From Candidatus Kuenenia stuttgartensis (GTDB taxonomy: Bacteria; Pseudomonadota; Alphaproteobacteria; SMXS01), in assembly GCA_943329845.2 (NCBI GenBank), contig CALQFM020000010.1, positions 16,991 to 80,990 on the forward strand: DNA of 64,000 nucleotides. Reading direction: 5' to 3'. A model generated the notes under the pieces. The model saw only the letters and a program-made list of their open reading frames with translations. It did not search any database and was not told where the DNA came from. Below are positions 44,492 to 52,598 of this stretch, piece after piece. A program made the translations under genes and the position numbers. Every line of letters begins with the position of its first letter. Position 1 is the first letter of the stretch.

Positions 44492-45697
44492 CTAAATGCG
44501 GTCCAGGGGCAGGATTTCGACCATGTCGCCGTCGTGGGCGGCGGGAACATGCGGCGGACGGATCACCAGGGCGCCGGCATTGGCGAACAGCGAGATCATG
44601 GAACTGTCCTGGGTACGGAACGGCGTGGCGACCGGCATGGTGCGGCCGTCGCCGCGCTCCAGGCTGGCGCGCATGTAGTCCTGGCGGTCGCGGTTGGCGG
44701 GCAGGTCGCAGCCCAGGATCGCCTGCTCGCGCGGCAGTTCTACCGGCCTGACGTCGAGCATGGCGCGGATCATCGGCACCAGGAACAGCAGGCCGCAAAC
44801 CATTGCCGATACGGGGTTTCCGGGCAGGCCGAGCATCAGCGCGCCATCCATGCGGCCGAAGATGAGCGGCTTGCCGGGTCGCAGCGCGATCTTCCAGAAG
44901 TCGATTTCCAGGCCTACGTTGCCCAGAACCCTCTTCACCAGGTCATGGTCGCCGACGGAGGCGCCGCCGATCGTCACCAGGATGTCGGCGCCGCGTGCGC
45001 CTTCGACCATGCCGCGCAGCGATTGCTCGTCGTCACGGGCGATACCGAGGTCGGTGGCGATGCCGCCATGGCGTTCGATCAGTGCCTTCAGCGCGATCGA
45101 GTTGGAGCTCACGATCTGGTTCGGCCCGACCGGCTCACCGGGCCGGACCAGTTCGTCGCCGGTTGCCAGCAAGGCCACGCGGGGTTTGCGCCGCACGTCC
45201 GCCCAGGGCACGCCCATCGCGGCGAGCAACCCGACGCCGGCGGGCGACAGCACCCGGCCGGCGCGGAGCAGGACGTCGTCCTCGCGGAAGTCGATGCCCG
45301 CGCGGCGGATATGCTGTCCGAGACCGCCGGCTTCCCTCACCGTCACGGTGCCTTCGCCCGTATCCGTATCTTCCTGAAGCACAACGGCGTTGGCGCCCGC
45401 GGGCACCGGTCCGCCGGTGAAGATGCGAACGGCCTCTCCCGGTCCGACGGTGCCGTCGAAAGCATCGCCCGCCGGCGCGTGACCCACCACGCGCAGCGTC
45501 GCCGGTACCGAGGCGATGTCTTCGGCTCGGACCGCGTAGCCGTCCATGGCCGAAACGTCGAACGGTGGCTGGGTACGGCGCGCGGCGGCATCGACGGCGA
45601 GCGACCGTCCCGCCGCCTCGGCCAGTGAGACGCTCTCCGACGGCATCAGCGGGCATTGCCCGAGGATGCGCTCCAGCGCTTCATCGACCGAGATCAT
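44492..45697 (-). CDS. moeA: Molybdopterin molybdotransferase MoeA
   Basis: Inserts molybdate into adenylated molybdopterin to finish the molybdenum cofactor. The 401 residues have the four-domain MoeA layout: N-terminal SAMDGYAVRAEDI, then RIFTGGPVPAGANAVVLQED, the MoCF-fold core VTIGGASVGDHDLVK and LPGNPVSAMVC, and a small C-terminal barrel. It starts at an ATG one base after moaC ends. Together with moaC it forms a molybdopterin pair at the end of the trp cluster. Confidence 0.95.
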   Translation of the reverse strand: MISVDEALERILGQCPLMPSESVSLAEAAGRSLAVDAAARRTQPPFDVSAMDGYAVRAEDIASVPATLRVVGHAPAGDAFDGTVGPGEAVRIFTGGPVPAGANAVVLQEDTDTGEGTVTVREAGGLGQHIRRAGIDFREDDVLLRAGRVLSPAGVGLLAAMGVPWADVRRKPRVALLATGDELVRPGEPVGPNQIVSSNSIALKALIERHGGIATDLGIARDDEQSLRGMVEGARGADILVTIGGASVGDHDLVKRVLGNVGLEIDFWKIALRPGKPLIFGRMDGALMLGLPGNPVSAMVCGLLFLVPMIRAMLDVRPVELPREQAILGCDLPANRDRQDYMRASLERGDGRTMPVATPFRTQDSSMISLFANAGALVIRPPHVPAAHDGDMVEILPLDRI

Positions 45698-45698
45698 G

Positions 45699-46175
45699 CT
45701 ATTCGCCTTCGAACGTGCCGGACTTGCCGCCCGACTTGTGGATCAGCCTGATGTCGCCGATCCGCATGGCGCGGTCGACGGCCTTGCACATGTCGTAGAT
45801 GGTAAGCGCGGCGACGGAAACGGCGGTCAGCGCTTCCATTTCCACGCCGGTCCTGCCGGTCACCTTCACCGTCGCCTCGATCTCGACGGCGTTGTCCGCG
45901 TCGAGGCTGGCCAGCTCGAGGGTGACCTTGTCGAGGGGCAGGGGATGGCACAGCGGAATCAGCTCGGACGTGCGCTTGGCGGCCATGATGCCGGCCAGGC
46001 GGGCCACGCCCAGCACGTCGCCCTTCTTGTGGCGGCCTTCGCGGATCATGGCGAGGGTTTCCGGCAGCATGACGATGCGGCCCCTGGCGACTGCGACCCG
46101 TTCGGTGACGGACTTGCCCGACACATCGACCATGACCGCGTTGCCGTCACTGTCGAAATGCGTCAGGCCGGCCAT
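45699..46175 (-). CDS. moaC: Cyclic pyranopterin monophosphate synthase MoaC
   Basis: Converts the MoaA product to cyclic pyranopterin monophosphate, the first molybdopterin intermediate. The 158 residues begin [20 protein letters not shown] and include [20 protein letters not shown], the conserved active-site segment, and [21 protein letters not shown] chose the ATG at 46175, which shares a base with the trpC stop; a longer frame runs into trpC and is rejected. Confidence 0.96.
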   Translation of the reverse strand: MAGLTHFDSDGNAVMVDVSGKSVTERVAVARGRIVMLPETLAMIREGRHKKGDVLGVARLAGIMAAKRTSELIPLCHPLPLDKVTLELASLDADNAVEIEATVKVTGRTGVEMEALTAVSVAALTIYDMCKAVDRAMRIGDIRLIHKSGGKSGTFEGE

Positions 46176-46969
46176 CACGCGGCTCCCAGCAGCGCCGCGG
46201 TGGCACGGGCAACGTCCGGCTGCTTCATCAGGGATTCGCCCACCAGGAAGCACTTCATGTTGTAGCGGGCCAGGTCGACCAGCTCGTCATGGGTATGGAT
46301 GCCACTCTCGCCGACGACCAGGCGGTCGATCGGCACGCGCGGGCCCAGGTCGCGGGCGGTCTGCAGGTCGACGGTCAGGGTCTTCAGGTTGCGGTTGTTG
46401 ATGCCGATGAGCGGCACGTCGAGGTCGAGCGCGCGGTCCAGTTCCTTGGCATTGTGGACTTCCACCAGCACGTCCATGCCCCAGTTGGCGGCGCACACCG
46501 CCAGCTCCATGGCCTGGCTGTCCTCCAGCGCGGCCATGATCAGCAGGATGCAGTCGGCGCCCAGCGCGCGCGCCTCGGCGACCTGGTAGGGATCGAGCAT
46601 GAAGTCCTTGCGCAGCACCGGCAGGGAGACCGCCTTGCGCGCGGCGACCAGATAGGCGTCGTCGCCCTGGAAATAGGGGACGTCGGTCAGCACCGACAGG
46701 CAGGTGGCGCCACCTGCCTCGTAGGCGCGGGCCAGTGCCGGCGGATCGAAATCGGCTCGGATCAGGCCTTTCGACGGGCTGGCCTTCTTGATCTCGGCGA
46801 TCAGTCCGAAGCCGCCGCCTTCGACGACCGCGTGCAGGCTCGCCATGAAGCCGCGCGGCGGCGAGGCGGCGCGTGCGGCGTCCTCGATCACGGAAAGGGG
46901 GCGTGCCGCCTTGCAGGCGGCCACATGCTGGCGTTTGTCGGCGCAGATTCTGGCGAGGACGTCGGTCAT
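46175..46969 (-). CDS. trpC: Indole-3-glycerol phosphate synthase
   Basis: Closes the indole ring in tryptophan synthesis. The 264-residue TIM barrel has the signature [20 protein letters not shown], then [37 protein letters not shown] and VVGESGI. It is monofunctional (no TrpF fusion). Start overlaps trpD by four bases and stop overlaps moaC by one, so translation is likely coupled. Confidence 0.97.
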   Translation of the reverse strand: MTDVLARICADKRQHVAACKAARPLSVIEDAARAASPPRGFMASLHAVVEGGGFGLIAEIKKASPSKGLIRADFDPPALARAYEAGGATCLSVLTDVPYFQGDDAYLVAARKAVSLPVLRKDFMLDPYQVAEARALGADCILLIMAALEDSQAMELAVCAANWGMDVLVEVHNAKELDRALDLDVPLIGINNRNLKTLTVDLQTARDLGPRVPIDRLVVGESGIHTHDELVDLARYNMKCFLVGESLMKQPDVARATAALLGAA

Positions 46970-47982
46970 GGGGCGTTCGACAGTGTCACGAGTTTGTCGA
47001 GGGTAGCCTTCGCCCCGCCGGAGTCCAGCGCGTCGGCGGCCATGGCGACACCAGCGCGCAGGTCGGGCGCCTTGCCGGCCACCAGCAGCGCGGCCGCGGC
47101 GTTGATCAGCACGATGTCCCGGTAGGCGCCGGGCTCGCCATCGAGCAGGGCGCGCAGCGCGGCAGCGTTGTGCGCCGGATCGCCGCCCTTCAGGTCCTCG
47201 GGGCGCGCATAGGGCAGGCCGGCGTCCTCCGGCGTAATCGCGAATTCGCGGATACGGCCGTCGCGCAATTCGGCGACGCGGGTCGCCGCTGTGGTCGTGA
47301 TCTCGTCGAGGCCGTCCTCGCCATGGACGACCCAGACGGCGGTCGAGCCCAGATTGCGCAGCACTTCGGCCATGGGCCTTACCCAGCCTCCGTCGAACAC
47401 GCCCAGCAATTGGCGCGATGCGCCGGCCGGATTGGACAACGGGCCCAGCAGGTTGAAGATCGTCCTCGTGCCCAGCTCGACCCTCACAGGCCCCACGTGG
47501 CGCATGGCGGTATGGTGCTTCGGCGCCATCAGGAAGGCGATGCCGGCGCCGGCCAGACAGCGCTCGAGCACGTCCGGCTCGCGGTCGATGTCGACGCCCA
47601 GCTGATGAAGCACCTCGGCCGAGCCCGACCGGGACGACAGCGCCCGGTTGCCGTGCTTGGCGACGGGGACGCCGAGCGCGGCGACGACCAGCGCAACGGC
47701 CGTGGAGATGTTGTAGCTGCCGCTGCCGTCGCCGCCGGTGCCGCAGGTGTCGATGGCGCCGGCGGGCGCGGTCACCCGCACGGCCTTCTCGCGCATCACC
47801 CGGGCGCCCCCGGTGATCTCCGCGACGGTCTCGCCGCGCACCCGCAGCGCCATCAGGAACGCGCCCATCTGGGCCGGCGTCACGTCGCCGTCCATCATGG
47901 CGCTGAACACCGTGTAGGCCTCGTCCTCGGAGAGGCTCGCCCCGGTCGCGACCTTGGCGATGAAAGGTTTGATGTCGGCCAT
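46966..47982 (-). CDS. trpD: Anthranilate phosphoribosyltransferase
   Basis: Transfers the phosphoribosyl group from PRPP to anthranilate. The 338 residues have the PRPP loop [20 protein letters not shown], then [17 protein letters not shown] and [11 protein letters not shown]. Start and stop overlap trpG and trpC. Confidence 0.97.
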   Translation of the reverse strand: MADIKPFIAKVATGASLSEDEAYTVFSAMMDGDVTPAQMGAFLMALRVRGETVAEITGGARVMREKAVRVTAPAGAIDTCGTGGDGSGSYNISTAVALVVAALGVPVAKHGNRALSSRSGSAEVLHQLGVDIDREPDVLERCLAGAGIAFLMAPKHHTAMRHVGPVRVELGTRTIFNLLGPLSNPAGASRQLLGVFDGGWVRPMAEVLRNLGSTAVWVVHGEDGLDEITTTAATRVAELRDGRIREFAITPEDAGLPYARPEDLKGGDPAHNAAALRALLDGEPGAYRDIVLINAAAALLVAGKAPDLRAGVAMAADALDSGGAKATLDKLVTLSNAP

Positions 47983-48566
47983 CAGGCGGCGTTGCGGGTG
48001 CGTGCGCGGTCGAGGAAGTTGCGCAGCAGGTCGTGGCCGTGCTCGGATTCGATGCTTTCCGGATGGAATTGCACGCCGTGTACTTCGAACTGGCGGTGCT
48101 CCAGGCCCATGATCAGGCCGTCGTCGGTCCAGGCCGTGATCTCGAGGCAGTCGGGCAGGGTAGCGCGTTCGGCGATCAGCGAATGGTAGCGGGTCGCCCG
48201 GAATCTCGACGGCAGACCGTGGAACAGGCCCTTGCCGGTGTTGTTGATATCGCTGACCTTGCCGTGCATCAGGCTGGGCGCGCGGATCACCCGGCCGCCG
48301 AACGCCTGGGCGATCGCCTGGTGGCCGAGACAGACGCCGAGCAGTGGAATCCTGCCGGCGGCGGCACCGATCAGGTCGAGGCAGATGCCGGCCTCGTTGG
48401 GCGTGCAGGGACCCGGCGACAGTACGATGCCCTCGGGCTTCAGGGCCATCAATTCGGCGACGCCGATCTGGTCGTTCCGGTGCACGACGACGTCCGCCCC
48501 CAGTTCCGCCAGGTAGTGGAACAGGTTGTAGGTGAAGCTGTCGTAGTTATCGATCAGGACGAACAT
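47982..48566 (-). CDS. trpG: Anthranilate synthase component II (glutamine amidotransferase)
   Basis: Supplies ammonia from glutamine to TrpE. The 194 residues have [15 protein letters not shown], the oxyanion loop [12 protein letters not shown] and the catalytic triad Cys79 (LLGVCLGHQ), His168 and Glu170 ([11 protein letters not shown]). I chose the ATG at 48566; the frame continues upstream but those 40 residues have no family match. Normally trpE lies immediately upstream; here ~2.4 kb of unrelated genes intervene, so trpGDC must have its own promoter. None is convincing in the ~100 bases upstream, though TTATAT-like bases occur near 48652. Confidence 0.96.
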   Translation of the reverse strand: MFVLIDNYDSFTYNLFHYLAELGADVVVHRNDQIGVAELMALKPEGIVLSPGPCTPNEAGICLDLIGAAAGRIPLLGVCLGHQAIAQAFGGRVIRAPSLMHGKVSDINNTGKGLFHGLPSRFRATRYHSLIAERATLPDCLEITAWTDDGLIMGLEHRQFEVHGVQFHPESIESEHGHDLLRNFLDRARTRNAA

Positions 48567-48681
48567 CGCACCCCAACACCTTGGCACTCCTGCGGATGAG
48601 GCGCTGTCGGTCCATACGGGCCGGCGCCGGTGTTCCGCCATGTGAGAACGATATAAGGCAGTCGGGGCGGGATGCATAGAT

Positions 48682-48744
48682 TCCATGAGACGACGGACGA
48701 AAAAGAGGGCCGCGCCGAAGCGCGGCCCTCCGCGGTCTCATGGA
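48682..48744. repeat. Outer inverted repeat around a terminator
   Basis: TCCATGAGAC (48682-48691) and GTCTCATGGA (48735-48744) are perfect inverted copies that flank the 30-base terminator hairpin. The whole may fold as a nested structure or mark the edge of the inserted segment. Confidence 0.5.
48701..48730 (-). terminator. Strong minus-strand terminator with TTCG loop
   Basis: GAGGGCCGCGC (48705-48715) pairs with GCGCGGCCCTC (48720-48730). On the minus strand the loop is TTCG and the stem is followed by five Ts. It ends the membrane-protein transcript and insulates trpGDC from it. Confidence 0.85.
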
Positions 48745-48749
48745 TCGGA

Positions 48750-49736
48750 TCAGGCGAAGAAGCCGGCCAGGCCGATTCCTTCGTCACGGTGACGGCCACC
48801 CATGCGGGCGGCCATGGAGGCACCGGCCGCGGCGACGAGCAACGATGCGACGGTCAGGAACGCGGCAAGGACAGCAAACTTGCGCGCGGCGTCGGCGGCG
48901 TCGCGCGCCTTCGCCTCGGCCGTCGTTGCGGCCTGGTCGACCTGCTGCAGCACGTTGTCGACCCTGGCGCGGGCCTCCTGATCGGAAACGCCGGTTTCCC
49001 GCGCGACGAGATGCGCGAGTTGCGTCTTGTCGGCCTCGGTCAGTCCGTCGTCGCGGGCCGCGCCCATGACGAGAATCCGGCCGGCCTCTTGCTTCGACTC
49101 GTCGGAGACCGGTCCGGGACCGCCCATGGCGTCGTCCGGCATGGCCTGCTCATCAACCATCGTTTGCTCGTCCGGAGCGGCTGCCACATCCGGATTGGAC
49201 GTCCGCGGGGCGGACGCGCGGAACAGGGCGTCGGCGAAATAGGCCGACGTCTCGTCGTCGCTTGCGGCGGCACCCGCCGCAGCCACACCGGCGCCGACCG
49301 CGGCACCGGCAACCTGGGCGCCGGTCTTCATGACGCCCGCAGCCACCGAAGCCGCAAGCATGCCGCCGATCAGCACGCCGACGGCCCAGACCGTGAGTCC
49401 ATGGGTGGCGTCACGCACGGTCACCTCGTGCGGAGACGAATCGAAGGCGCGGCGCCGCATGCGACCGGCCAAATAGCCGCCGATCGAGAAGCTGGCGACG
49501 GTGACGATCACCGTCCAGAGGGCAGTGAGGATGATAAACCCGATCCCGGGTGGCTCTGCACCTTCCTGCGGCGAGACGAAGCTCAGTCCCAGCGCGGAGC
49601 CGAAGGTCATCAGGACGAGCGAGATCGCGGCGGCCATGACCGCGCCGGCGATCACCGCGCCCCAGTCGATGTGTGATTTGGTCGAGGGTTGCTGGTCGAC
49701 GGCGACGACGACGCCGTCCGCTGTGGTCACTGCCAT
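48750..49736 (-). CDS. Four-helix membrane protein of unknown function
   Basis: A 328-residue protein I do not firmly recognise. It has predicted helices at ~26-52, ~65-91, ~113-137 (followed by an Ala/Gly-rich stretch to 158) and ~285-308. Between helices 3 and 4 is a long acidic, probably soluble domain (residues ~160-284: SDDETSAYF, EADKTQLAHLVARETGVSDQ, ARARVDNVLQQVDQA) with an amphipathic helix near 270-285. Similar proteins are labelled PhnA-like or hypothetical in rhizobia; that link is from memory. GGAGG lies about seven bases before the ATG. It follows a 24-residue ORF on the same strand and ends at a strong terminator. Confidence 0.75.
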   Translation of the reverse strand: MAVTTADGVVVAVDQQPSTKSHIDWGAVIAGAVMAAAISLVLMTFGSALGLSFVSPQEGAEPPGIGFIILTALWTVIVTVASFSIGGYLAGRMRRRAFDSSPHEVTVRDATHGLTVWAVGVLIGGMLAASVAAGVMKTGAQVAGAAVGAGVAAAGAAASDDETSAYFADALFRASAPRTSNPDVAAAPDEQTMVDEQAMPDDAMGGPGPVSDESKQEAGRILVMGAARDDGLTEADKTQLAHLVARETGVSDQEARARVDNVLQQVDQAATTAEAKARDAADAARKFAVLAAFLTVASLLVAAAGASMAARMGGRHRDEGIGLAGFFA

Positions 49737-49763
49737 TGTATCCTCCCGTTAAAGCCCAGACGC

Positions 49764-49838
49764 TCAGCGCAGTCCGAAAAACGAAAGGACGGCGATGACC
49801 ACGACAACCAGTCCGACCAGATAGATGATCCCATTCAC
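49764..49838 (-). CDS. 24-residue membrane micropeptide
   Basis: GTG at 49838-49836, stop TGA at 49766-49764, reading MNGIIYLVGLVVVVIAVLSF then FGLR. One hydrophobic helix ends in a basic residue. The start is set by a very good ribosome-binding site, GGAGG (49849-49845), six bases upstream. It precedes the larger membrane protein by 27 bases on the same strand, so the two are likely co-translated. The compact hydrophobic form with a GLR end resembles widespread single-helix proteins of alphaproteobacteria, but I cannot confirm a named family. Confidence 0.65.
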   Translation of the reverse strand: MNGIIYLVGLVVVVIAVLSFFGLR

Positions 49839-50005
49839 GGCAAGCCTCCATTTTATTGTTGATGCCACGGCCCCGTCGCCGCAGTAACAGCCCGCCGTCC
49901 CATAAGTTCCGCCGATTTCGGATTCCGCCGTCGATTCCGTGCCTTATCGCGCATATATAAATCAGGACGCCGGCCGTTCCGTCCGCCCGAGAGTGAGCAT
50001 CTGAG

Positions 50006-51019
50006 TTGAAATCCCGTTTCGCGTTCAGCCGTTCCAATCTGCCCTTGCTGCTGGCGGGCGCGGTGACTGCCATCTCGCTGGTGATCGTCCTCGTGGTCAT
50101 GCTGGCAGATGGCGAGCCTGAAAAGGCCGTGGCGCCGGTTGCCGTCCGGCAGCCGCCAGCATCGGCCGTGCCGGACGTGGAGACGAAGGGCGCCGACCCG
50201 ATCGGTGACCTGATCGCCAGCCTGCCCGAGAAAAGTCCGCATGCGGCGCCGCCGCAGGAAGGGTTGCCGACCTTCGACGGCGAACCGGCATGGAAGCGCT
50301 ATGCGACCGCCACCGCCCTTCCGGGGGGAAAGGCGGTGATCGCCGTCGTGATCGACGACGTGGGCCTGAACCGGGCGCGCACCGCCGACGTGATCGGCCT
50401 GCCGGCGCCGGTGACCCTGTCGTTCATGCCCTATGGCGAGGACCTGCAGGAGCATGTGGACAAGGCGCGGACCCTGGGCCATGAGGTCATGCTGCACCTG
50501 CCCATGCAGCCCGAGAGCGACAAGGAGGATCCCGGCCCCAGGGCGCTGCTCACCACCTTGCCGCCGCAGGAGCTGCAGGACCGGGTGGTGTGGAACATGG
50601 ACCGGTTCACCGGCTATGTCGGCTTCAACAACCACATGGGCAGCAAATTCACCGCCGACCAGGAAGGCATGGCCGTTGTGATGCGCGAGGCCGCCAGACG
50701 CGGCCTGATGTTCCTGGATTCGCGCACCACGCCCCACACCAGGGGACCGGCCGCCGCCGCCAGCTTCGGCGTCCCGCTGCTCAAGCGCGACATCTTCATC
50801 GACAATGTGGCGACCGAAGCGGCTGTGCGCGCCCAGCTCGACAAGGCGGCCGAGCTTGCCCGCAAACGGGGCGTGGCCATCGTCATCGGCCATCCCCACA
50901 AGGCGACCGTGGCGGCGCTGCAGGCGTGGATTCCGACCCTGCAGGACGTGACGCTGGTGCCGATCACGACGCTGCTGAACCGGCCTCGGCCCGAGCCGGC
51001 GGTGGCGGAGACGCGGTAG
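50006..51019 (+). CDS. Divergent polysaccharide deacetylase family protein (YibQ-like)
   Basis: A 337-residue protein with one N-terminal membrane helix (residues ~12-33) followed by a Pro/Ala-rich linker and a NodB-like barrel of the divergent polysaccharide deacetylase family. The catalytic region shows AVVIDDVGLN, VTLSFMPYGEDL, HEVMLHLPMQPE and NNHMGSKFT. Such proteins are thought to act on cell-wall glycans; activity here is inferred. The start is a TTG with GAGAGTGAG upstream. It is divergent from the membrane-protein pair and converges on trpE, one base after which trpE ends. Confidence 0.85.
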   Translation: MKSRFAFSRSNLPLLLAGAVTAISLVIVLVVMLADGEPEKAVAPVAVRQPPASAVPDVETKGADPIGDLIASLPEKSPHAAPPQEGLPTFDGEPAWKRYATATALPGGKAVIAVVIDDVGLNRARTADVIGLPAPVTLSFMPYGEDLQEHVDKARTLGHEVMLHLPMQPESDKEDPGPRALLTTLPPQELQDRVVWNMDRFTGYVGFNNHMGSKFTADQEGMAVVMREAARRGLMFLDSRTTPHTRGPAAAASFGVPLLKRDIFIDNVATEAAVRAQLDKAAELARKRGVAIVIGHPHKATVAALQAWIPTLQDVTLVPITTLLNRPRPEPAVAETR

Positions 51020-52540
51020 CTACTGCCCTCTGCCCGGCGTCGCCGCGAACCTGACGGCTTCCTGGGCGGCGCGGACGAGGGCGCGGGCCTTGGCGCGGCA
51101 TTCGGCGTCCTCGCTTTCGGGGACGCTGTCGGCGACGATGCCGGCGCCGGCCTGGACGTACATCACGCCGTCCTTGACCAGCCCGGTGCGGAGCACGATG
51201 GCGGTGTCCATGGAGCCGCCGGCCGAGAAATAGCCGACGCCGCCGGCATAGATGCCGCGCTTTTCCACTTCCAGCTCGTCGATGATCTCCATGGCCCGCA
51301 CCTTGGGCGCGCCCGAGACGGTGCCGGCGGGGAAGCCTCCGCACAGGGCGTCGATGCCGTCGTGCTTCGGGTCGATCTCGCCGCGCACGTTGGAGACGAT
51401 GTGCATGACGTGGGAATAGAGCTCGATGGTGTTCTGCTCGGTCACCTCGACGGTGCCGGGCTTCGCCACGCGGCCCACGTCGTTGCGGCCCAGGTCGAGC
51501 AGCATCAGGTGCTCGGACAGCTCCTTGGGGTCGGCCAGCAGGCCTTCCATCAGTGCCTTGTCCTCGGCGGCGGTGGCGCCGCGCGGGCGGGTGCCGGCGA
51601 TGGGGCGGATGGTGACCTCGCCGTCCTTCAGCCGCACCAGGATCTCGGGGCTCGACCCGGTCACCGCGAAGCCGTCCATGTCCATGTAGTACATGTAGGG
51701 CGACGGGTTGGTGCGCCGAAGCGCCCGGTAGAGCGCGAAGGGCGGCAGGTCGAACGGCACCGAAAAACGCTGCGACAGCACCACCTGGAAAATGTCGCCG
51801 GCGGCGATGTACTCTTGGGCCTTGCGGACCATGTCGAGATAGCGCTCGCGCGGCGTGTTGGACACGGGCTCGGGCAGGGCAGGGACCTCGATGCCGGCGC
51901 TGTGGGCGGCGGGCACCGGGGTGTCGAGGGCGTCGATGCCAAGCCACAGCCGGTCGAGCGCCCGGCTGTAGGCGGCCTCGGCGGTCACGCCGGGCTGCGG
52001 GCGCACCGGCGTCACCAGGATCACCAGGTCCTTCACGCTGTCGAACACCGCCATCAGCGTCGGGCGCAGGAACATGCCGTCCGGCGTGCCGAGCGGGTCG
52101 GGGTTGGGCGCGGGCAGCTTTTCCATCAGCCGCACCATGTCGTAGCCCATGTAGCCGACCAGGCCCGCGGCCATGGGCGGCAGCTCCTCGGGCAGGTCGA
52201 TCAGCGATTCCGCGATCAGCGCGCGCATGGACTGCAGCGGGTGGCCCGGTTCAGGGGTGAACGCGGCGGTGTCGCCAAGGGCGTTGCGGTTGATCTCGGC
52301 GCGTTCCCCGACGCAGCGCCAGATCACGTCCGGCATCAGGCCGATGATCGAATAGCGGCCGCGGATGGCGCCGCCTTCCACCGATTCCAGCAGGAAGGTA
52401 TGACTGCGGCCCTGCGTCAGCTTCAGGAAGGCCGAGACCGGCGTCTCGAGATCGGCGACCAGCGTGGTCCAGACGACCTGCGGCCGGCCGGCCTGGTAGG
52501 CGGCGCGAAAGGCGTCCCTGTCCGGCGAGAAGTCGGTCAT
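51020..52540 (-). CDS. trpE: Anthranilate synthase component I
   Basis: Makes anthranilate from chorismate with TrpG. The 506 residues have the regulatory segment FLLESVEGGAIRGRYSIIG (tryptophan-binding ESxx region), PIAGTRPRGATAAEDKAL and PAGTVSGAPKVRAMEIIDEL, and the chorismate-binding core GRNDVGRVAKPGTV. It follows ppiD by 58 bases on the same strand. The stop lies next to the convergent deacetylase stop; trpG is about 2.4 kb away. Confidence 0.97.
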   Translation of the reverse strand: MTDFSPDRDAFRAAYQAGRPQVVWTTLVADLETPVSAFLKLTQGRSHTFLLESVEGGAIRGRYSIIGLMPDVIWRCVGERAEINRNALGDTAAFTPEPGHPLQSMRALIAESLIDLPEELPPMAAGLVGYMGYDMVRLMEKLPAPNPDPLGTPDGMFLRPTLMAVFDSVKDLVILVTPVRPQPGVTAEAAYSRALDRLWLGIDALDTPVPAAHSAGIEVPALPEPVSNTPRERYLDMVRKAQEYIAAGDIFQVVLSQRFSVPFDLPPFALYRALRRTNPSPYMYYMDMDGFAVTGSSPEILVRLKDGEVTIRPIAGTRPRGATAAEDKALMEGLLADPKELSEHLMLLDLGRNDVGRVAKPGTVEVTEQNTIELYSHVMHIVSNVRGEIDPKHDGIDALCGGFPAGTVSGAPKVRAMEIIDELEVEKRGIYAGGVGYFSAGGSMDTAIVLRTGLVKDGVMYVQAGAGIVADSVPESEDAECRAKARALVRAAQEAVRFAATPGRGQ

Positions 52541-52598
52541 GCGCGCACCGACGAGCGGATTACCAGCCGGCTTGCCCGCCCATGTCGGATCACCGGTG

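Noticed and set aside
43508..45628. 706-codon plus-strand open frame across comEC end, lexA and moeA
   Set aside because: Shadow of minus-strand lexA and moeA, whose motifs are complete.
46873..48189. 438-codon plus-strand open frame over trpD and trpG
   Set aside because: Shadow of the minus-strand trp genes.
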